A stretch of 64,000 bases of DNA from Phaeobacter italicus (GCF_001258055.1 NZ_CVRM01000031.1:248001-312000), one strand, 5' to 3'. Positions 17,239 through 27,325 are shown, counted from the stretch's first letter. Numbers and translations: made by a program. The notes: generated from the letters alone by a model not told the origin.

Positions 17239-18420
17239 ATGACACGACCCAACTACACTTTCACTTCGGAATCTGTTTCCGAGGGCCACCCCGATAAGGT
17301 CTGTGACCGTATCTCGGATGCTGTTCTTGACGCCTTTCTGAGCGAAGAGCCCGAGGCCCGCGTTGCTGCGGAGACCTTTGCCACGACCAATCGTGTGGTC
17401 ATTGGTGGTGAAGTGGGCCTGTCCGATCAGGAAAAACTGCAGGACTACATGGGCCGCATCGACGAGATCGCCCGCGCCTGCATCAAGGATATCGGCTACG
17501 AGCAGGACAAGTTTCACCACGAGACGGTTGAGATCACCAACCTGCTGCACGAACAATCCGCCCACATCGCCCAGGGCGTGGACGCGGCTGAAGATAAAGA
17601 CGAAGGCGCTGGCGACCAAGGTATCATGTTTGGTTTTGCAACCAACGAAACCTCGGCTCTGATGCCTGCACCGATCCAGTACAGCCACGCAATTCTGCGC
17701 CGACTTGCCGAAGTGCGCAAGAATGGCACCGAACCTGCGCTTGGTCCGGATGCGAAATCCCAGCTGTCCGTTGTCTATGAAAACGGCAAGCCGGTTCGCG
17801 TCAGCTCTCTGGTGCTGTCGACGCAGCATCTGGACGAGACGCTGACCTCAAACGACATTCGCGCCATTGTCGAACCCTACATCCGTGAAACCCTGCCTGA
17901 TGGCTGGCTGACCGATGAAACCGTCTGGCACGTGAACCCAACTGGCAAGTTTGTAATCGGCGGCCCGGATGGGGACGCAGGTCTGACAGGCCGCAAGATC
18001 ATCGTTGACACCTACGGTGGCGCAGCGCCTCACGGCGGCGGGGCGTTCTCTGGCAAAGACCCGACCAAGGTTGACCGCTCAGCTGCATACGCTGCGCGTT
18101 ATCTTGCAAAGAACGTGGTCGCTGCAGGCCTGGCCGATAAATGCACCATCCAGCTGTCTTACGCGATTGGCGTGGCAAAGCCGCTGTCGATCTACGCTGA
18201 CACCCACGGAACCGGTGACGTTCCTGCCGACAAGATCGAGGCAGCAATTGATCGGATCATGGATCTGACCCCGCGCGGCATCCGCTCTCACCTTGGTCTG
18301 AACAAGCCGATCTATCAGCGCACCGCAGCCTATGGCCACTTTGGCCGCGAACCTGACGCCGATGGTGGTTTCAGCTGGGAACGCACCGATCTCGTCGATG
18401 CGCTGGCAAAAGCGATCTGA
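17239..18420 (+). CDS. metK: S-adenosylmethionine synthetase
   Basis: A 393-residue MetK with the standard motifs: [12 protein letters not shown] near residue 10, [10 protein letters not shown] in the catalytic region, and the [20 protein letters not shown] loop. It condenses ATP and methionine to S-adenosylmethionine as a cytoplasmic tetramer. A SAM/SAH riboswitch covers its ribosome-binding site, so feedback control at translation is expected. The preceding gene is lnt (120 bp away). An intrinsic terminator follows the stop, isolating metK from the downstream ClpP-fold gene. Confidence 0.98.
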   Translation: MTRPNYTFTSESVSEGHPDKVCDRISDAVLDAFLSEEPEARVAAETFATTNRVVIGGEVGLSDQEKLQDYMGRIDEIARACIKDIGYEQDKFHHETVEITNLLHEQSAHIAQGVDAAEDKDEGAGDQGIMFGFATNETSALMPAPIQYSHAILRRLAEVRKNGTEPALGPDAKSQLSVVYENGKPVRVSSLVLSTQHLDETLTSNDIRAIVEPYIRETLPDGWLTDETVWHVNPTGKFVIGGPDGDAGLTGRKIIVDTYGGAAPHGGGAFSGKDPTKVDRSAAYAARYLAKNVVAAGLADKCTIQLSYAIGVAKPLSIYADTHGTGDVPADKIEAAIDRIMDLTPRGIRSHLGLNKPIYQRTAAYGHFGREPDADGGFSWERTDLVDALAKAI

Positions 18421-18443
18421 TCCAATCTGGACGACATGATCTG

Positions 18444-18474
18444 AAAAGGGCGGGAGATTTCCTGCCCTTTTTTC
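18444..18474 (+). terminator. rho-independent terminator of metK
   Basis: AAAAGGGCGGGA and TCCTGCCCTTTT form a strong stem with a GATT loop, followed by a run of T residues, 24 bases after the metK stop. Confidence 0.85.
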
Positions 18475-18555
18475 ATTTTCACTCCCTCTGAAAGTCATTG
18501 GTAATGCGGTGTCATTACTGGCAAGGTGCTTGCGAACTCAAAATGGACGTAGCCC

Positions 18556-19245
18556 GTGTCACTCTCGTTTGGCGTCAAATCTTCTCTAACCCTTGCGGCA
18601 GTGCTGTGCTGCAGTGTCGCGATGGGCGCACAAGCGAGAGACACCTTGCCGCCGAAATTCAAGGTGGACGGCCAGACTTTGATCTATGACACCGAGGAGC
18701 CGGAAGAAAACACCGGCAAAGATGGTGCAAGAGCTGAAATCTGGGAGATAACCGAAGACGACATCGAACCCTTTCGCGATATACTCGCGGCCAATCCTGC
18801 CATTGATCGCCTGCAGCTGAACAGCGGTGGTGGCAGTGTCTATGCGGGCGAGACGATTGCCGAAATCGTTCTTGAGCACGGGTTGGATACCTGGGTCGTC
18901 GGAGAGTGCATCAGCGCCTGCGTTGATATCTTTCTTGCGGGCGAGGGGCGGCAGATGACGCTAGGCTCTCAGATCGGGTTCCATCAGCGAGATTGGGCGC
19001 CAAAGGCAGTCCAGGGCTATTACCGGCGCTGGCGCAAGGACGAAGACTGGGCGACACCGTTTGAGTTCGGCTCTTGGATTTACCGTGATACCCAGGCAGA
19101 GGTGTTCCTGCATCTGGACTACATGCTGGATCGCGGTGTTGACCCGGAGTTTGCGATCGAAACACTGAAGACGCCGCCACATGATATCTGGTTTCCCACT
19201 CGGCTGAGGTTGATTGCGGCAGGTGTCCTGCGCGAAGGCGGCTAA
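18556..19245 (+). CDS. periplasmic ClpP/crotonase-fold protein (COG3904-like)
   Basis: The start is a GTG at 18556, giving 229 residues with a signal peptide (hydrophobic 8-24, cleavage near AQA-RD at 27). The mature protein shows a ClpP-like core: LQLNSGGGSVYAGETIAEIV (about 87-105), then GECISACVDIFLAG with a candidate nucleophile Ser120, and IGFHQRD with candidate base His143. This resembles secreted ClpP-fold proteins often annotated as conserved periplasmic proteins. It may be a periplasmic serine peptidase, but the acid residue and oligomeric state cannot be judged. It lies between metK and trmB without obvious functional linkage. Confidence 0.75.
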   Translation: MSLSFGVKSSLTLAAVLCCSVAMGAQARDTLPPKFKVDGQTLIYDTEEPEENTGKDGARAEIWEITEDDIEPFRDILAANPAIDRLQLNSGGGSVYAGETIAEIVLEHGLDTWVVGECISACVDIFLAGEGRQMTLGSQIGFHQRDWAPKAVQGYYRRWRKDEDWATPFEFGSWIYRDTQAEVFLHLDYMLDRGVDPEFAIETLKTPPHDIWFPTRLRLIAAGVLREGG

Positions 19246-19367
19246 CGGCTAAAGCCATCACAGCTGCGTTGCGGGCAATCGGAAGGGCGCTTGGTGGCTT
19301 GACCCAACGCTGTGGTTCAGGCAGATGGGCGGCCAGATTTTTCACAGCTCTACAGGAAACGCATCTG

Positions 19368-20132
19368 ATGTCTGATGACAACAAACCCAACCCGGCGCCG
19401 ACTGGGGACACCCGGCCCAACGCGGTTGATAAACATCAGAGCGGTGCGCCCTGGCGCAACTTTTATGGCCGCCTCAAGGGCAAGCAGCTCAAGGACAGCC
19501 AGCAGCGCTATCTTGACGAAGATCTTGCCGCGCTTAGCCCGGGGGCTGTGGGTTGGGATGAGAATCCCGATCGCACGCTGCTTGATCTGGACAGCCTGTT
19601 CGGTGGCCGTGACGTCTGGCTTGAGGTCGGCTTTGGCGGTGGCGAGCATTTGGTTCATCAGGCGGTTTCGAACCCCGATGTCGGGATCATCGGCGCAGAA
19701 CCCTACATCAACGGTGTTGCCATGCTTCTGGGCAAAATCCGCAGGGCGGGAGCCGATAACATCCGGGTGCATCCGGGTGATGCGCGTGACCTGATGGACG
19801 TGCTGCCGGAACAGTCGATCTCTCGTGCTTTTCTGCTCTACCCCGACCCTTGGCCAAAAGCACGCCACCACCGCCGCCGTTTTGTGACCCAAGAACACCT
19901 GGCACCTTTGGCGAAATGCCTGAAGCCCGGCGCCATTTTCCGTGTGGCAACTGACATTCCTGACTATGTCCGCCAAACCATGGAAGAAGTGCCGCAGGCG
20001 GGGTTCGAATGGCTTGCCGAGGGGCCGGATGATTGGCGCAACGCCTGGGGCGATTGGATCTCCACGCGCTACGAGCAAAAGGCGCTGCGCGAGGGACGGA
20101 CCCCGCATTACATGACCTTCCGCCGTCTGTAA
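19368..20132 (+). CDS. trmB: tRNA (guanine-N7-)-methyltransferase
   Basis: The ATG at 19368 gives 254 residues. The first 60 are a Pro/Asn-rich basic leader common in alphaproteobacterial TrmB. The SAM-binding motif [10 protein letters not shown], the GAEPYINGV strand and the signature [17 protein letters not shown] (catalytic Asp and tRNA-binding basics) are all present. The C-terminus [17 protein letters not shown] is also diagnostic. TrmB forms m7G46 in tRNA variable loops. It follows the ClpP-fold gene by 122 bp and precedes aroA. Confidence 0.95.
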   Translation: MSDDNKPNPAPTGDTRPNAVDKHQSGAPWRNFYGRLKGKQLKDSQQRYLDEDLAALSPGAVGWDENPDRTLLDLDSLFGGRDVWLEVGFGGGEHLVHQAVSNPDVGIIGAEPYINGVAMLLGKIRRAGADNIRVHPGDARDLMDVLPEQSISRAFLLYPDPWPKARHHRRRFVTQEHLAPLAKCLKPGAIFRVATDIPDYVRQTMEEVPQAGFEWLAEGPDDWRNAWGDWISTRYEQKALREGRTPHYMTFRRL

Positions 20133-20201
20133 TTTTCCATCAGCCGTCACATTTTCCCGCTCGGAGCTCATGCTCGTGGGCCCATGTGGCAGCAAAACGC
20201 G

Positions 20202-20234
20202 CTGGACCGACCCGAACCGATTGGGTAGGTCCAG
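20202..20234 (+). promoter_or_regulatory. imperfect inverted repeat in the aroA leader
   Basis: CTGGACCGACCC and GGGTAGGTCCAG pair over 11 of 12 positions around a nine-base loop, ending 29 bases before the aroA ATG. There is no T-run. It may be a leader hairpin or protein-binding site for aroA, or a weak terminator for trmB. Confidence 0.4.
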
Positions 20235-20263
20235 ATGTGAACGCTAGCATTGAAAGGTTCCTC

Positions 20264-21613
20264 ATGTCCGGACACGGCACGCCAATCCCGATGACATCCC
20301 ACCGCGCGAACCCTCTGAAAGGTATTGCAGAGGTTCCGGGCGACAAGTCCATTTCGCACCGCTCCATCATTCTGGGTGCGCTGGCTGTTGGCGAAACCAA
20401 GATCACGGGCCTGCTGGAAGGCGAAGATGTGCTCGACACCGCCAAGGCGATGCGCGCAATGGGCGCCGAGGTGACAAAGCATGACGACGGCAGCTGGTCT
20501 GTTCACGGCGTGGGCGTTGGCGGACTGGCGGAGCCTGATCAGGTGATCGACTGCGGCAATTCGGGCACCGGCGTTCGCCTCATCATGGGGGTGATGGCCA
20601 CGTCTGCAATCACCGCGACCTTCACCGGGGATGCAAGCCTCAATAAACGGCCGATGGCGCGTGTTACCGATCCGCTGGCCCTGTTTGGCACCAAATCCGT
20701 CGGCCGTTCCGGGGGGCGTTTGCCGATGACCATCGTGGGCGCGGCAGAGCCGACACCTGTGCGCTACACGGTTCCGGTGCCCTCGGCTCAGGTGAAATCT
20801 GCGGTTCTGCTTGCGGGTCTCAATGCGCCCGGGAAAACCGTCGTGATTGAGAAAGAAGCCACGCGTGACCATTCAGAGCGGATGCTGGCTGGCTTTGGTG
20901 CCGAAATCACGGTTGAGGACACAGACGAAGGCCGGGTCATTACGCTGACCGGACAGCCCGAGCTGCAGGCGCAGGTCATTGCGGTGCCCCGCGATCCGTC
21001 CAGCGCGGCTTTCCCGGTCTGTGCTGCGCTGATCACGCCGGGGTCTGATGTGCTGGTGCCAGGCATCGGGCTGAACCCGACCCGCGCCGGTCTGTTCTAC
21101 ACTTTGCAGGATATGGGTGCGGATCTGACCTTTGAAAACATGCGCGAGGAAGGCGGCGAGCCGGTCGCCGATCTGCGCGCGAAATTCTCCCCCAACATGA
21201 AGGGGATCGAAGTCCCGCCGGAACGTGCAGCTTCGATGATTGATGAATATCCCGTTCTGTCTGTTGTGGCCTCCTTTGCGAGCGGCAAGACCATGATGGC
21301 AGGCGTTAAGGAACTGCGCGTCAAGGAAAGCGACCGCATCGACGCGATGGCGCGTGGCCTGCGCGCAAATGGCGTGATGGTCGAAGAGGGAGACGATTGG
21401 TGGGCCGTAACCGGCATGGGCGCTGATGGTGTCCCGGGTGGCGGCACTTGCGAAAGCTTCCTTGATCACCGTATCGCAATGTCTTTCATGGTGATGGGTA
21501 TGGGAGCGCAAAACCCGGTGACTGTGGACGACAGCACCCCGATCGCCACGTCTTTCCCGATCTTCACGCCGCTGATGACCGGCCTTGGCGCCCGGCTTGA
21601 GACCTCATCATGA
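20264..21613 (+). CDS. aroA: 3-phosphoshikimate 1-carboxyvinyltransferase, class II
   Basis: The ATG at 20264 follows GAAAGG and gives 449 residues. All four class II EPSP synthase motifs are present: GDKS (26-29), SAQVK, RDHSE and NPTR. The DEYPVLSV and KESDRI catalytic segments are intact. The enzyme joins shikimate-3-phosphate and PEP in the shikimate pathway. At the position where the Agrobacterium CP4 enzyme has Ala100 (NAAT), this protein reads NSGT, that is glycine. The last four bases overlap the cmk start (ATGA), a common aroA-cmk-rpsA arrangement. Confidence 0.96.
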   Translation: MSGHGTPIPMTSHRANPLKGIAEVPGDKSISHRSIILGALAVGETKITGLLEGEDVLDTAKAMRAMGAEVTKHDDGSWSVHGVGVGGLAEPDQVIDCGNSGTGVRLIMGVMATSAITATFTGDASLNKRPMARVTDPLALFGTKSVGRSGGRLPMTIVGAAEPTPVRYTVPVPSAQVKSAVLLAGLNAPGKTVVIEKEATRDHSERMLAGFGAEITVEDTDEGRVITLTGQPELQAQVIAVPRDPSSAAFPVCAALITPGSDVLVPGIGLNPTRAGLFYTLQDMGADLTFENMREEGGEPVADLRAKFSPNMKGIEVPPERAASMIDEYPVLSVVASFASGKTMMAGVKELRVKESDRIDAMARGLRANGVMVEEGDDWWAVTGMGADGVPGGGTCESFLDHRIAMSFMVMGMGAQNPVTVDDSTPIATSFPIFTPLMTGLGARLETSS

Positions 21614-22215
21614 GCTTCACGGTCGCAGTCGACGGGCCGGCAGCCGCAGGTAAGGGCACGATTTCCCGTGCTGTTGCCGCGCATTTCGGTTTTGCCCATC
21701 TCGATACAGGCCTTCTTTATCGTGCTGTTGGCGCTCGGATGCTGGCAGGGGAAAAACCAATCGCTGCGGCTGAGGCGCTGTTGCCAGAAGATCTGGAGCG
21801 GCCAGAGTTGCGTACCGCGGAGGTGGCTCAGGCGGCCTCCAAGGTTGCGGTCATTGCCGAAGTGCGTGCAGCGCTTGTCGATTTCCAAAGAGCATTTGCG
21901 CGTCGGGCTGGCGGCGCGGTTCTTGATGGCCGCGATATCGGAACGGTGATCTGCCCACGCGCGCAAGCCAAGCTCTTTGTCACCGCAAGTGCAGAAGTGC
22001 GCGCCACCCGGCGTCTGAAGGAGCTGCTGGCGGCCGGGCATCCGACAACGCTGGCCGAGGTTCTGGAGGATGTGAAGGCACGCGATGCACGGGACATGAA
22101 CCGTTCCGAAGCGCCGCTGAAACCCGCGCAGGACGCTGTGCAGATCGACACCAGTACCCTGAGTATCGAAGAGGCGGTTGAAATGGCCATCGCAGCGATC
22201 GAGGCGCGACGTTAG
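21610..22215 (+). CDS. cmk: cytidylate kinase
   Basis: A 201-residue CMP/dCMP kinase with the P-loop GPAAAGKGT (about 9-17), the [12 protein letters not shown] substrate segment and the [11 protein letters not shown] strand; the lid RDARDMNR is also present. It is shorter than the E. coli enzyme but normal for alphaproteobacteria. It phosphorylates CMP to CDP. The start overlaps the aroA stop by 4 nt, implying coupled translation. rpsA follows after a 333-bp leader. Confidence 0.95.
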   Translation: MSFTVAVDGPAAAGKGTISRAVAAHFGFAHLDTGLLYRAVGARMLAGEKPIAAAEALLPEDLERPELRTAEVAQAASKVAVIAEVRAALVDFQRAFARRAGGAVLDGRDIGTVICPRAQAKLFVTASAEVRATRRLKELLAAGHPTTLAEVLEDVKARDARDMNRSEAPLKPAQDAVQIDTSTLSIEEAVEMAIAAIEARR

Positions 22216-22548
22216 GATCGTATCGTCCATTCTGCGGCCTGGGATCATCATTTCGGCGTAAATTCCCCACGCAATCGAGGTACTACCTGCGACCTTTGGG
22301 CCGGTTATCGCCTTGTTTGTATCGTTTCTCTTGCGCGGGATGGGGAATCCCAGTAACAAACGCCCTGTCACTATAGGGGCGGTTAACGCACGGGCGGCAT
22401 TCTGAGCAGGGTCGGGGCACACCTCGGCCCTTTGTGTTTGTCTGATCAGACCGGCATGTGCTGCGCCCCATACGGACCAATCTTCAAGACCGGCGGAGAC
22501 AACCGCCCGGCCAGATAAAACCGATTTGTAAAGGAAACCTGAGACCTC
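22216..22548 (+). other. 333-bp cmk-rpsA intergenic region with a leader hairpin
   Basis: No credible gene is seen. The main feature is a ten-pair stem at 22408-22431 (AGGGTCGGGG / CCTCGGCCCT with a CACA loop and two G-U pairs), followed by TTTGTGTTTG. It may terminate part of the cmk transcript or belong to the rpsA 5' leader. The rest presumably holds the rpsA promoter. The rpsA ribosome-binding site is AAAGGA at about 22530. Confidence 0.5.
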
Positions 22549-24228
22549 ATGGCTCAAAACACATCGATGGAGGAATTCGAAGCCCTCCTGAACGAAAGCT
22601 TCGAAATGGACACCCCCGAAGAGGGTTCCGTTGTTAAAGGCAAGGTCATCGCAATCGAAGCAGGCCAGGCCATCATCGACGTAGGCTACAAAATGGAAGG
22701 CCGCGTCGAGCTGAAAGAATTCGCAAACCCTGGCGAAGCTCCCGAAATCTCTGTTGGCGACGAAGTAGAAGTCTACCTGCGCGCAGCTGAGAACGCCCGT
22801 GGCGAAGCTGTCATCTCCCGCGAGATGGCGCGCCGCGAAGAAGCATGGGATCGCCTGGAAAAAGCATACGCAGACGACCAGCGCGTCGAAGGTGCTATCT
22901 TCGGTCGTGTCAAAGGCGGCTTCACCGTCGACCTGGGCGGCGCTGTTGCATTCCTGCCCGGCTCGCAGGTTGACGTGCGCCCCGTGCGCGACGCTGGCCC
23001 GCTGATGGGTCTGAAGCAGCCGTTCCAGATCCTGAAGATGGACCGTCGTCGTGGCAACATCGTTGTGTCCCGCCGTGCGATCCTCGAAGAGTCCCGCGCC
23101 GAGCAGCGCGCCGAAGTCATCGGCAACCTGTCCGAAGGCCAGGCAGTGGACGGTGTCGTCAAGAACATCACCGAATACGGTGCGTTTGTTGACCTCGGCG
23201 GCGTTGACGGCCTGCTGCACGTCACCGACATGGCATGGCGCCGTGTGAACCACCCGTCCGAGATCCTGTCCATTGGCGAAACCGTCAAGGTTCAGGTCAT
23301 CAAGATCAACAAAGAGACTCACCGTATCTCCCTCGGCATGAAACAGCTGCAGGAAGATCCGTGGGATCTGGTTGGCGCCAAGTACCCGCTGTCCTCCGTG
23401 CACAAGGGTCGCGTCACCAACATCACCGATTACGGTGCATTTGTTGAGCTGGAGCCGGGCGTCGAAGGTCTGGTCCACGTCTCCGAAATGTCCTGGACCA
23501 AGAAAAACGTCCACCCGGGCAAAATCGTCTCCACTTCCCAGGAAGTCGACGTCATGGTTCTGGAAATCGATGGTGCCAAGCGCCGCGTTTCCCTGGGCCT
23601 CAAGCAGACCATGCGCAACCCGTGGGAAGTCTTTGCTGAGACCCACCCGGAAGGCACTCAGGTCGAAGGCGAAGTCAAGAACATCACCGAATTCGGTCTG
23701 TTCATCGGCCTCGACGGCGACATCGACGGCATGGTTCACCTGTCCGACCTGTCCTGGGACGAGCGTGGCGAAGATGCGATCCAGAACTACCGCAAAGGCG
23801 ACATGGTTTCGGCCGTTGTCTCCGAAGTGGACGTCGAGAAAGAGCGTATCTCCCTGTCGATCAAAGCCCTGGGCGGCGACAAGTTCGCTGAAGCCGTCGG
23901 CGGCGTGAAGCGTGGTTCCGTGATCACCGTTGAAGTGACCGCGATCGAAGACGGTGGCATCGAAGTGGAATACGAAGGCATGAAGTCCTTCATCCGCCGC
24001 TCCGACCTGTCCCGTGACCGCGCAGAGCAGCGCCCTGAGCGTTTCTCGGTTGGCGACAAGGTCGACGTTCGCGTCACCAACGTCGACTCCAAGACCCGCC
24101 GTCTGGGCCTGTCCATCAAGGCACGCGAAATCGCGGAAGAAAAAGAAGCCGTCGAACAGTATGGCTCCTCCGATTCCGGCGCGTCCCTGGGCGACATCCT
24201 GGGCGCAGCACTGAAGTCCGGCGACTGA
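22549..24228 (+). CDS. rpsA: 30S ribosomal protein S1
   Basis: A 559-residue S1 protein with six tandem S1 (OB-fold) domains: two diverged ribosome-binding repeats (about 20-175) and four canonical RNA-binding repeats, recognisable by KNITEYGAFVDLGG, TNITDYGAFVELEP, KNITEFGLFIGLDG and the final VEYEGMKSFI segment. It lets the 30S subunit load structured mRNAs. Codon use is strongly biased toward C- and G-ending codons compared with neighbours, as expected for a highly expressed gene. A terminator follows. Confidence 0.98.
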   Translation: MAQNTSMEEFEALLNESFEMDTPEEGSVVKGKVIAIEAGQAIIDVGYKMEGRVELKEFANPGEAPEISVGDEVEVYLRAAENARGEAVISREMARREEAWDRLEKAYADDQRVEGAIFGRVKGGFTVDLGGAVAFLPGSQVDVRPVRDAGPLMGLKQPFQILKMDRRRGNIVVSRRAILEESRAEQRAEVIGNLSEGQAVDGVVKNITEYGAFVDLGGVDGLLHVTDMAWRRVNHPSEILSIGETVKVQVIKINKETHRISLGMKQLQEDPWDLVGAKYPLSSVHKGRVTNITDYGAFVELEPGVEGLVHVSEMSWTKKNVHPGKIVSTSQEVDVMVLEIDGAKRRVSLGLKQTMRNPWEVFAETHPEGTQVEGEVKNITEFGLFIGLDGDIDGMVHLSDLSWDERGEDAIQNYRKGDMVSAVVSEVDVEKERISLSIKALGGDKFAEAVGGVKRGSVITVEVTAIEDGGIEVEYEGMKSFIRRSDLSRDRAEQRPERFSVGDKVDVRVTNVDSKTRRLGLSIKAREIAEEKEAVEQYGSSDSGASLGDILGAALKSGD

Positions 24229-24561
24229 TTTCAGTAGCCGCTACAGGCTGAAAAATCTGGAACGGCCTCGCATCCTGTGCGGGGCCGTTTCCTTTTGCCG
24301 CAGTGCCTGATTTCGCAGAGGTGCGGGCATTCGTTAATGAACTGGCTGCGAATCAAGTTGCCACATGTGTGGCCGTGCAATCGCCTTTTGCGGGGAAACC
24401 TATGAATGTTTCTGCTTGGCGCTGCGCGGAATCAGCCTAATCTTAGGCAATCGCTAGCTAATTCGCGGGCGCGTCCGGTATCAATTGGTGACGGTTTCCG
24501 GAATTGTTCCTATAGTTGGTGCATATAAACTTCGCCTAAATTGGCTTGGGAGGGCCTGGAC
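24229..24561 (+). other. 333-bp rpsA-ihfB intergenic region
   Basis: After the rpsA terminator (24261-24297) the sequence becomes more AT-rich up to the ihfB start. It presumably carries the ihfB promoter; a TATAAAC stretch at about 24525 is a possible -10 region but I cannot assign a convincing -35. No gene is seen. Confidence 0.4.
24261..24297 (+). terminator. rho-independent terminator of rpsA
   Basis: AACGGCCTCGCA pairs with TGCGGGGCCGTT (one mismatch-type G-T) around TCCTG, followed by TTCCTTTT, 33 bases after the rpsA stop. Confidence 0.8.
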
Positions 24562-24846
24562 ATGATCCGTTCGGAATTGATCCAGAAGATTGCAGACGAA
24601 AACCCGCACCTGTATCAGCGTGACGTGGAGAGGATCGTTAACACGGTGTTCGAGGAAGTGACTGACGCAATGGCGCGTGGTGACCGGGTTGAGCTGCGAG
24701 GCTTTGGAGCCTTTTCGGTGAAACAACGGGATGCGCGGGTTGGTCGCAATCCCCGCACCGGTGAAACGGTCCATGTTGAAGAAAAACATGTGCCGTTCTT
24801 CAAGACTGGGAAGCTCTTGCGGGACCGCCTGAACGGAAAAGCTTGA
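24562..24846 (+). CDS. ihfB: integration host factor subunit beta
   Basis: The ATG at 24562 follows GGGAGG and gives 94 residues, the exact family size; an upstream in-frame start seven codons earlier lacks homology. The sequence [17 protein letters not shown], the RGFGAFSV segment and the DNA-minor-groove arm [13 protein letters not shown] with its conserved proline identify IHF-beta rather than HU. It bends DNA as an alpha/beta heterodimer. The rpsA-ihfB order is conserved across Proteobacteria. Its stop shares one base with the start of the next gene. Confidence 0.95.
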   Translation: MIRSELIQKIADENPHLYQRDVERIVNTVFEEVTDAMARGDRVELRGFGAFSVKQRDARVGRNPRTGETVHVEEKHVPFFKTGKLLRDRLNGKA

Positions 24847-25196
24847 TGCGCTACATTCGCTACGCCTGTCTCGGTGTCATTGCGATCGCTCTTATCTCGG
24901 TTTCGCTTGCGAACCGTGGGCTGGTCGAACTGAAACTTCTGCCAGCGGCTCTGGCCGAACTGATCGGCTACAACTTCCAGATTGAACTGCCACTTTTTGT
25001 TGTGGTGCTGGGTGGTATTGCCGCTGGTCTGGTCATTGGTTTCATCATCGAGTGGCTGCGCGAACACAAACACCGTCGCGAAGCGGATCAAAAAGCCCGT
25101 GAGGCCCGCAAACTGTCGCGTGAAGTCTCGCGCCTCAAGAAGCAGAAGAACGAAGGCAAGGACGAGGTCCTCGCCCTTCTGGACGAGGCGAGCTGA
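24846..25196 (+). CDS. LapA-domain (DUF1049) small inner-membrane protein
   Basis: The ATG at 24846 overlaps the ihfB stop by one base and gives 116 residues. Two hydrophobic helices (about 5-23 and 48-70) frame a short loop, followed by a charged cytoplasmic coiled coil ([17 protein letters not shown] onward). This is the LapA/YciS layout; E. coli LapA works with LapB in LPS assembly and LpxC turnover. No lapB is adjacent. The gene sits between ihfB and trpF, a usual alphaproteobacterial order. Confidence 0.85.
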   Translation: MRYIRYACLGVIAIALISVSLANRGLVELKLLPAALAELIGYNFQIELPLFVVVLGGIAAGLVIGFIIEWLREHKHRREADQKAREARKLSREVSRLKKQKNEGKDEVLALLDEAS

Positions 25197-25203
25197 GCCA
25201 GTC

Positions 25204-25857
25204 ATGCAGGACATTCGGGTCAAGATCTGCGGGCTGAAAACCCCGCAGGACATCGCGGCTGCCGCCGAGGCAGGCGCGGCATACATCGGGTTCAACTTTT
25301 TTGCCAAATCCCCACGGTCGGTCACCCCCCAGGAGGCCGCTGCCTTGGCGGTCGAGGCGCCCATTGGCATGTGCAAGGTCGCATTGGTGGTCAATGCAGA
25401 TGACGCCATGCTTGATGAAATCACCAGTGTTGTTCCCTTGGATATGATCCAACTGCACGGCCAGGAAACCCCGGAACGTGTAGCAGAGGTCAAGGCACGC
25501 TACGGCTTGCCTGTGATGAAGGTTTTGGGTGTCTCGTCGCTTGAGGACGTCCAGCGCATCGATGCATACGAAGGCGTCGCGGATCAAATTCTGGTTGATG
25601 CCAAGGCGCCCAAGGACGCGGTGCTGCCGGGCGGCAATGGGGTTGCCTTCGACTGGCGTCTGCTGGCGCAGAAGAAATACTGGCGCGCCCCGTGGATGCT
25701 GGCTGGCGGTTTGAATCCGGAAAATGTAGCCGAGGCCATTCGGGTCACCGGCGCACGTCAGGTTGATGTCGCTTCTGGCGTCGAGAGCGCGCCGGGCGAA
25801 AAGGATCCGGCTCGGATCAAGTCGTTTTGCGAGGCTGCAAACGCACCGCGCCGTTGA
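25204..25857 (+). CDS. trpF: phosphoribosylanthranilate isomerase
   Basis: The ATG at 25204 gives 217 residues. The catalytic base Cys9 is in KICGLKTP and the acid Asp132 in ILVDAKAP; the GGLNPENV phosphate loop and VDVASGVES segment complete the TIM barrel. TrpF converts N-(5-phosphoribosyl)anthranilate to CdRP in tryptophan synthesis. It starts 7 bp after the LapA-like gene, and trpB follows after 136 bp. Confidence 0.95.
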   Translation: MQDIRVKICGLKTPQDIAAAAEAGAAYIGFNFFAKSPRSVTPQEAAALAVEAPIGMCKVALVVNADDAMLDEITSVVPLDMIQLHGQETPERVAEVKARYGLPVMKVLGVSSLEDVQRIDAYEGVADQILVDAKAPKDAVLPGGNGVAFDWRLLAQKKYWRAPWMLAGGLNPENVAEAIRVTGARQVDVASGVESAPGEKDPARIKSFCEAANAPRR

Positions 25858-25926
25858 CCCCTGCTGTCCTGCGCGGCGACGGGTCGGCTCAGCCGCGATA
25901 ATCAGTCCCAAATCATAGAAACCTCT

Positions 25927-25949
25927 CCGCGTCCCTTTACCCGACGCGG
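25927..25949 (+). promoter_or_regulatory. inverted repeat in the trpB leader
   Basis: CCGCGTC (25927-25933) and GACGCGG (25943-25949) are perfect inverted repeats 45 bp before trpB, followed by a TATACT sequence at about 25957 that could be a -10 box. Role not determined. Confidence 0.35.
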
Positions 25950-25993
25950 GGGGCGCTATACTCATATCGGGCGCCGCGAAGAAGGAATGAACC

Positions 25994-27250
25994 ATGGCCG
26001 AAGATCTATTCAACAGCTTTATGAATGGCCCCGATGAACAGGGCCGGTTTGGTATTTTTGGTGGGCGGTTTGTCAGCGAGACTTTGATGCCGCTGATTCT
26101 CAGCCTGGAAGAGGAATACGATCGCGCCAAGGATGACCCGACCTTCTGGGCAGAGATGGATGATCTGTGGAAACACTACGTCGGTCGTCCCAGCCCGCTT
26201 TACTTTGCGGAGCGCCTGACCAACCACCTTGGCGGTGCCAAGATCTATCTCAAGCGGGATGAACTGAACCATACAGGCGCCCACAAGGTGAACAACGTGT
26301 TGGGCCAGATCCTGCTGGCACGCCGCATGGGCAAGACCCGTATCATCGCGGAGACCGGCGCGGGGCAGCATGGTGTTGCGACAGCAACTGTCTGCGCCAA
26401 ATTCGGACTTAAATGCGTGGTCTACATGGGGGCGCACGATGTGAAGCGTCAGGCCCCCAATGTGTTCCGGATGCGGCTTCTCGGGGCCGAGGTCATCCCG
26501 GTCACCTCTGGTCGTGGTACGCTGAAGGACGCGATGAACGATGCGTTGCGGGATTGGGTGACCAATGTCCATGACACCTTCTACTGCATCGGTACGGTTG
26601 CCGGTCCTCACCCCTATCCGGCGATGGTGCGGGATTTCCAGTCGATCATCGGCAAGGAAGTCCGCTGGCAGCTGGCAGAGCAGGAAGGCGAAGGACGCCT
26701 GCCGGATACCGTCATCGCAGCGATTGGCGGCGGATCCAACGCGATGGGCCTGTTCTACCCGTTCCTGGATGACAAATCTGTCAATATCATCGGCGTCGAA
26801 GCAGGTGGTAAAGGGGTTGATGAGAAGATGCAGCATTGCGCGTCTCTGACCGGTGGGCGCCCCGGTGTGCTGCATGGCAACCGCACCTATCTGTTGCAGG
26901 ATGACGATGGTCAGATCCTTGAAGGTTTCTCTATCTCTGCGGGGCTGGATTATCCGGGTATCGGGCCTGAACATGCATGGCTGCATGACATTGGCCGGGC
27001 GGAGTATGTGTCCATCACCGACCGTGAGGCACTGGAAGCGTTCCAGCTATCCTGTGCAATGGAAGGCATTATCCCGGCTCTGGAGCCGAGCCACGCGCTG
27101 GCACATGTGATGAAGATCGCTCCTGATCTGCCGAAGGACCATATCATCGTGATGAACATGTGTGGGCGTGGCGACAAAGACATCTTTACCGTGGCCCGTC
27201 ACCTTGGGTTTGACATGTCCGACACAGAAGAAGGGCGCGACACCGACTGA
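25994..27250 (+). CDS. trpB: tryptophan synthase beta chain
   Basis: A 418-residue TrpB after a GAAGGAA ribosome-binding site. Lys98 in HTGAHKVNN forms the PLP Schiff base; [11 protein letters not shown] carries the catalytic Glu, and GGGSNAMG binds phosphate. TrpB condenses indole with serine. Unlike compact trpFBA operons, trpA lies 4.7 kb away on the opposite strand, so the two subunits are transcribed separately. A strong terminator follows. Confidence 0.98.
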   Translation: MAEDLFNSFMNGPDEQGRFGIFGGRFVSETLMPLILSLEEEYDRAKDDPTFWAEMDDLWKHYVGRPSPLYFAERLTNHLGGAKIYLKRDELNHTGAHKVNNVLGQILLARRMGKTRIIAETGAGQHGVATATVCAKFGLKCVVYMGAHDVKRQAPNVFRMRLLGAEVIPVTSGRGTLKDAMNDALRDWVTNVHDTFYCIGTVAGPHPYPAMVRDFQSIIGKEVRWQLAEQEGEGRLPDTVIAAIGGGSNAMGLFYPFLDDKSVNIIGVEAGGKGVDEKMQHCASLTGGRPGVLHGNRTYLLQDDDGQILEGFSISAGLDYPGIGPEHAWLHDIGRAEYVSITDREALEAFQLSCAMEGIIPALEPSHALAHVMKIAPDLPKDHIIVMNMCGRGDKDIFTVARHLGFDMSDTEEGRDTD

Positions 27251-27271
27251 TTGGTCGATGCATGCCAAAGG

Positions 27272-27302
27272 AAAAGGCGCCGCATATGCTGGCGCCTTTT
27301 TT
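27272..27302. terminator. strong terminator between trpB and the convergent DUF2237 gene
   Basis: AAAAGGCGCC and GGCGCCTTTT are exact inverted repeats around a GCATATGCT loop that is itself nearly palindromic, with six T residues after it. The A-run before the stem would let it work in both directions. Confidence 0.92.
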
Positions 27303-27325
27303 CGTTTGGACGTGATCTTTCAGGG

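Noticed and set aside
21466-23739. A 757-codon open frame on the minus strand across aroA, cmk and rpsA
   Set aside because: It is antisense to three certain genes, has no recognisable domain and is rich in residues produced by reading biased GC-rich codons backwards.
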